Source of the DNA: Methylomonas sp. ZR1 | GTDB taxonomy: Bacteria > Pseudomonadota > Gammaproteobacteria > Methylococcales > Methylomonadaceae | NCBI RefSeq assembly: GCF_013141865.1 | Contig: NZ_RCST01000001.1 | Coordinates: 1,922,001 to 1,986,000, forward strand | DNA: 64,000 bases | Direction: 5' to 3' | Shown here: positions 63,433-64,000 of the stretch, piece by piece | How positions within the stretch are numbered: position 1 is the first letter of the stretch | Layout of the letters: each line of letters opens with the position of its first letter | Notes under the pieces: generated by a model | Seen by the model: only the letters and a program-made list of their open reading frames with translations | What the model was told of the DNA's origin: nothing | Databases searched by the model: none | Program-made: the position numbers and the translations under genes

Positions 63433-64000
63433 ATGACTAAAAAATTACTTGCTATCGCCATCGGTACCAGCTTGTTAACAGCCTGTACCACTAACCCCTA
63501 TACCGGCCAGTCCAGCATGAGCAACCTAGGCAAGGGCGCCGGTGTCGGCGCGGCAGTGGGCGCAGGCGCCGGTACTTTATTCGGCGGAAACGACTGGAAA
63601 AACGCCGGTCTGGGCGCATTAGCCGGTGCCGCGGTTGGCGCCGGGGTCGGTTATTACATGGACAAACAACAGGAAGAGATGCAGCAGTCGCTGCAAGGCA
63701 CAGGGATTGAAGTCCAGCGCACCGCGCAAAACCAGCTGACCTTGAACATGCCCAGCACCAGTGATGTGACGTTTGCGTTTGGCAAAGCCGACTTGACGCC
63801 GGAAGCCCAGCACGCGCTGGACCCCATCGCCAGAGTGTTGACCAATTACCCGGAGTCGACGATTTCCGTCACCGGCCACACCGATGACGTGGGTTCCGAT
63901 GCCGACAATCAACGTTTATCTGAAGCACGGGCTACCAGCGTGGCCAACTTCTTGGCGCAACGCGGTGTGAACCGGATGCGTATCTCCCAACAGGGCATGG
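63433..64000 (+). CDS. OmpA-family lipoprotein with glycine zipper (3' end outside window)
   Basis: An open frame from ATG 63433 runs to the window edge (189 codons, no stop). It starts MTKKLLAIAIGTSLLTAC, a lipoprotein signal with the lipobox LLTAC. A glycine-zipper segment follows (GKGAGVGAAVGAGAGTLFGG and GLGALAGAAVGAGVGYYMD), then an OmpA/Pal-like peptidoglycan-binding domain (FAFGKADLTPEAQHALDPIA, VTGHTDDVGSDADNQRLSEARATSVANFLAQRGV). It should be an outer-membrane lipoprotein that contacts the cell wall. This YiaD-like layout is common in gammaproteobacteria. Confidence 0.88.
   Translation, partial: MTKKLLAIAIGTSLLTACTTNPYTGQSSMSNLGKGAGVGAAVGAGAGTLFGGNDWKNAGLGALAGAAVGAGVGYYMDKQQEEMQQSLQGTGIEVQRTAQNQLTLNMPSTSDVTFAFGKADLTPEAQHALDPIARVLTNYPESTISVTGHTDDVGSDADNQRLSEARATSVANFLAQRGVNRMRISQQGM

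Noticed and set aside
63433..64000. Reading the OmpA-family lipoprotein as the YfiB partner of the YfiR system
   Set aside because: It lies 22 kb from the YfiR cluster, and its glycine-zipper layout is that of the general YiaD-like lipoproteins.

Overview
The window is a continuous piece of a chromosome from a gammaproteobacterium. Its housekeeping genes (fabA-fabB, ttcA, galE, slt70, rnm, leuA) are of gammaproteobacterial type. The density of TonB-dependent receptors and the style of the proteins suggest a Methylococcales/Methylomonas-like methanotroph. That placement is inference, because no methane-oxidation gene lies in the window. There are no tRNA, rRNA, CRISPR, phage or transposase genes.

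Region 1 (about 0-22.4 kb) is the most distinctive part. It is organised around a small sigma-54 activator (15571-16647, minus) that has an AAA+ domain with GAFTGA and a Fis-type helix-turn-helix but no sensor domain. Seven good -24/-12 (sigma-54) promoter matches, plus one weaker match before the activator itself, precede these units: rhodanese-like / DUF1549-DUF1553 / Tat-exported DUF1501; TonB receptor plus SMP-30; a second TonB receptor; an arylsulfotransferase-like protein plus secreted cupin; a solitary TatA; and an RND pump plus adaptor. The last is a gene-free interval that ends in a strong terminator, which reads as a sigma-54-dependent small RNA of about 104 nt. Upstream of six of the promoters are pairs of 16-bp sites (TGYTG-N6-CARCA or degraded forms) whose starts are exactly 32 bp apart, probably the activator's binding sites. 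The unit looks like an envelope system for importing and processing an unknown, perhaps sulfated, substrate.

Region 2 (22.4-29 kb) is mixed: a GNAT acetyltransferase, an unusual FMN-reductase/transglutaminase fusion, an EamA exporter, an Lrp/AsnC regulator divergent from leuA, and a DUF2024 protein between two poorly coding intergenic stretches.

Region 3 (29.3-41.9 kb) is one plus-strand gene cluster: two TonB-dependent receptors, a YfiR-family periplasmic protein, a CHASE8-HAMP hybrid kinase (HK-REC-REC-HPt), and two REC-PAS-GGDEF-EAL proteins. It looks like a Yfi-type c-di-GMP system in which a phosphorelay replaces the direct YfiN cyclase.

Region 4 (41.8-51.5 kb) is housekeeping: rnm, an ABC exporter, slt70, fabA, fabB, ttcA, galE and a GAF-GGDEF cyclase.

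Region 5 (51.6-63.2 kb) holds two tandem iron-uptake cassettes with the same gene order: FecI-like sigma factor, FecR anti-sigma factor, STN-domain TonB siderophore receptor, PepSY membrane protein. The receptor body and PepSY gene of the first cassette are visibly AT-richer than their surroundings. The window ends inside an OmpA-family lipoprotein gene.
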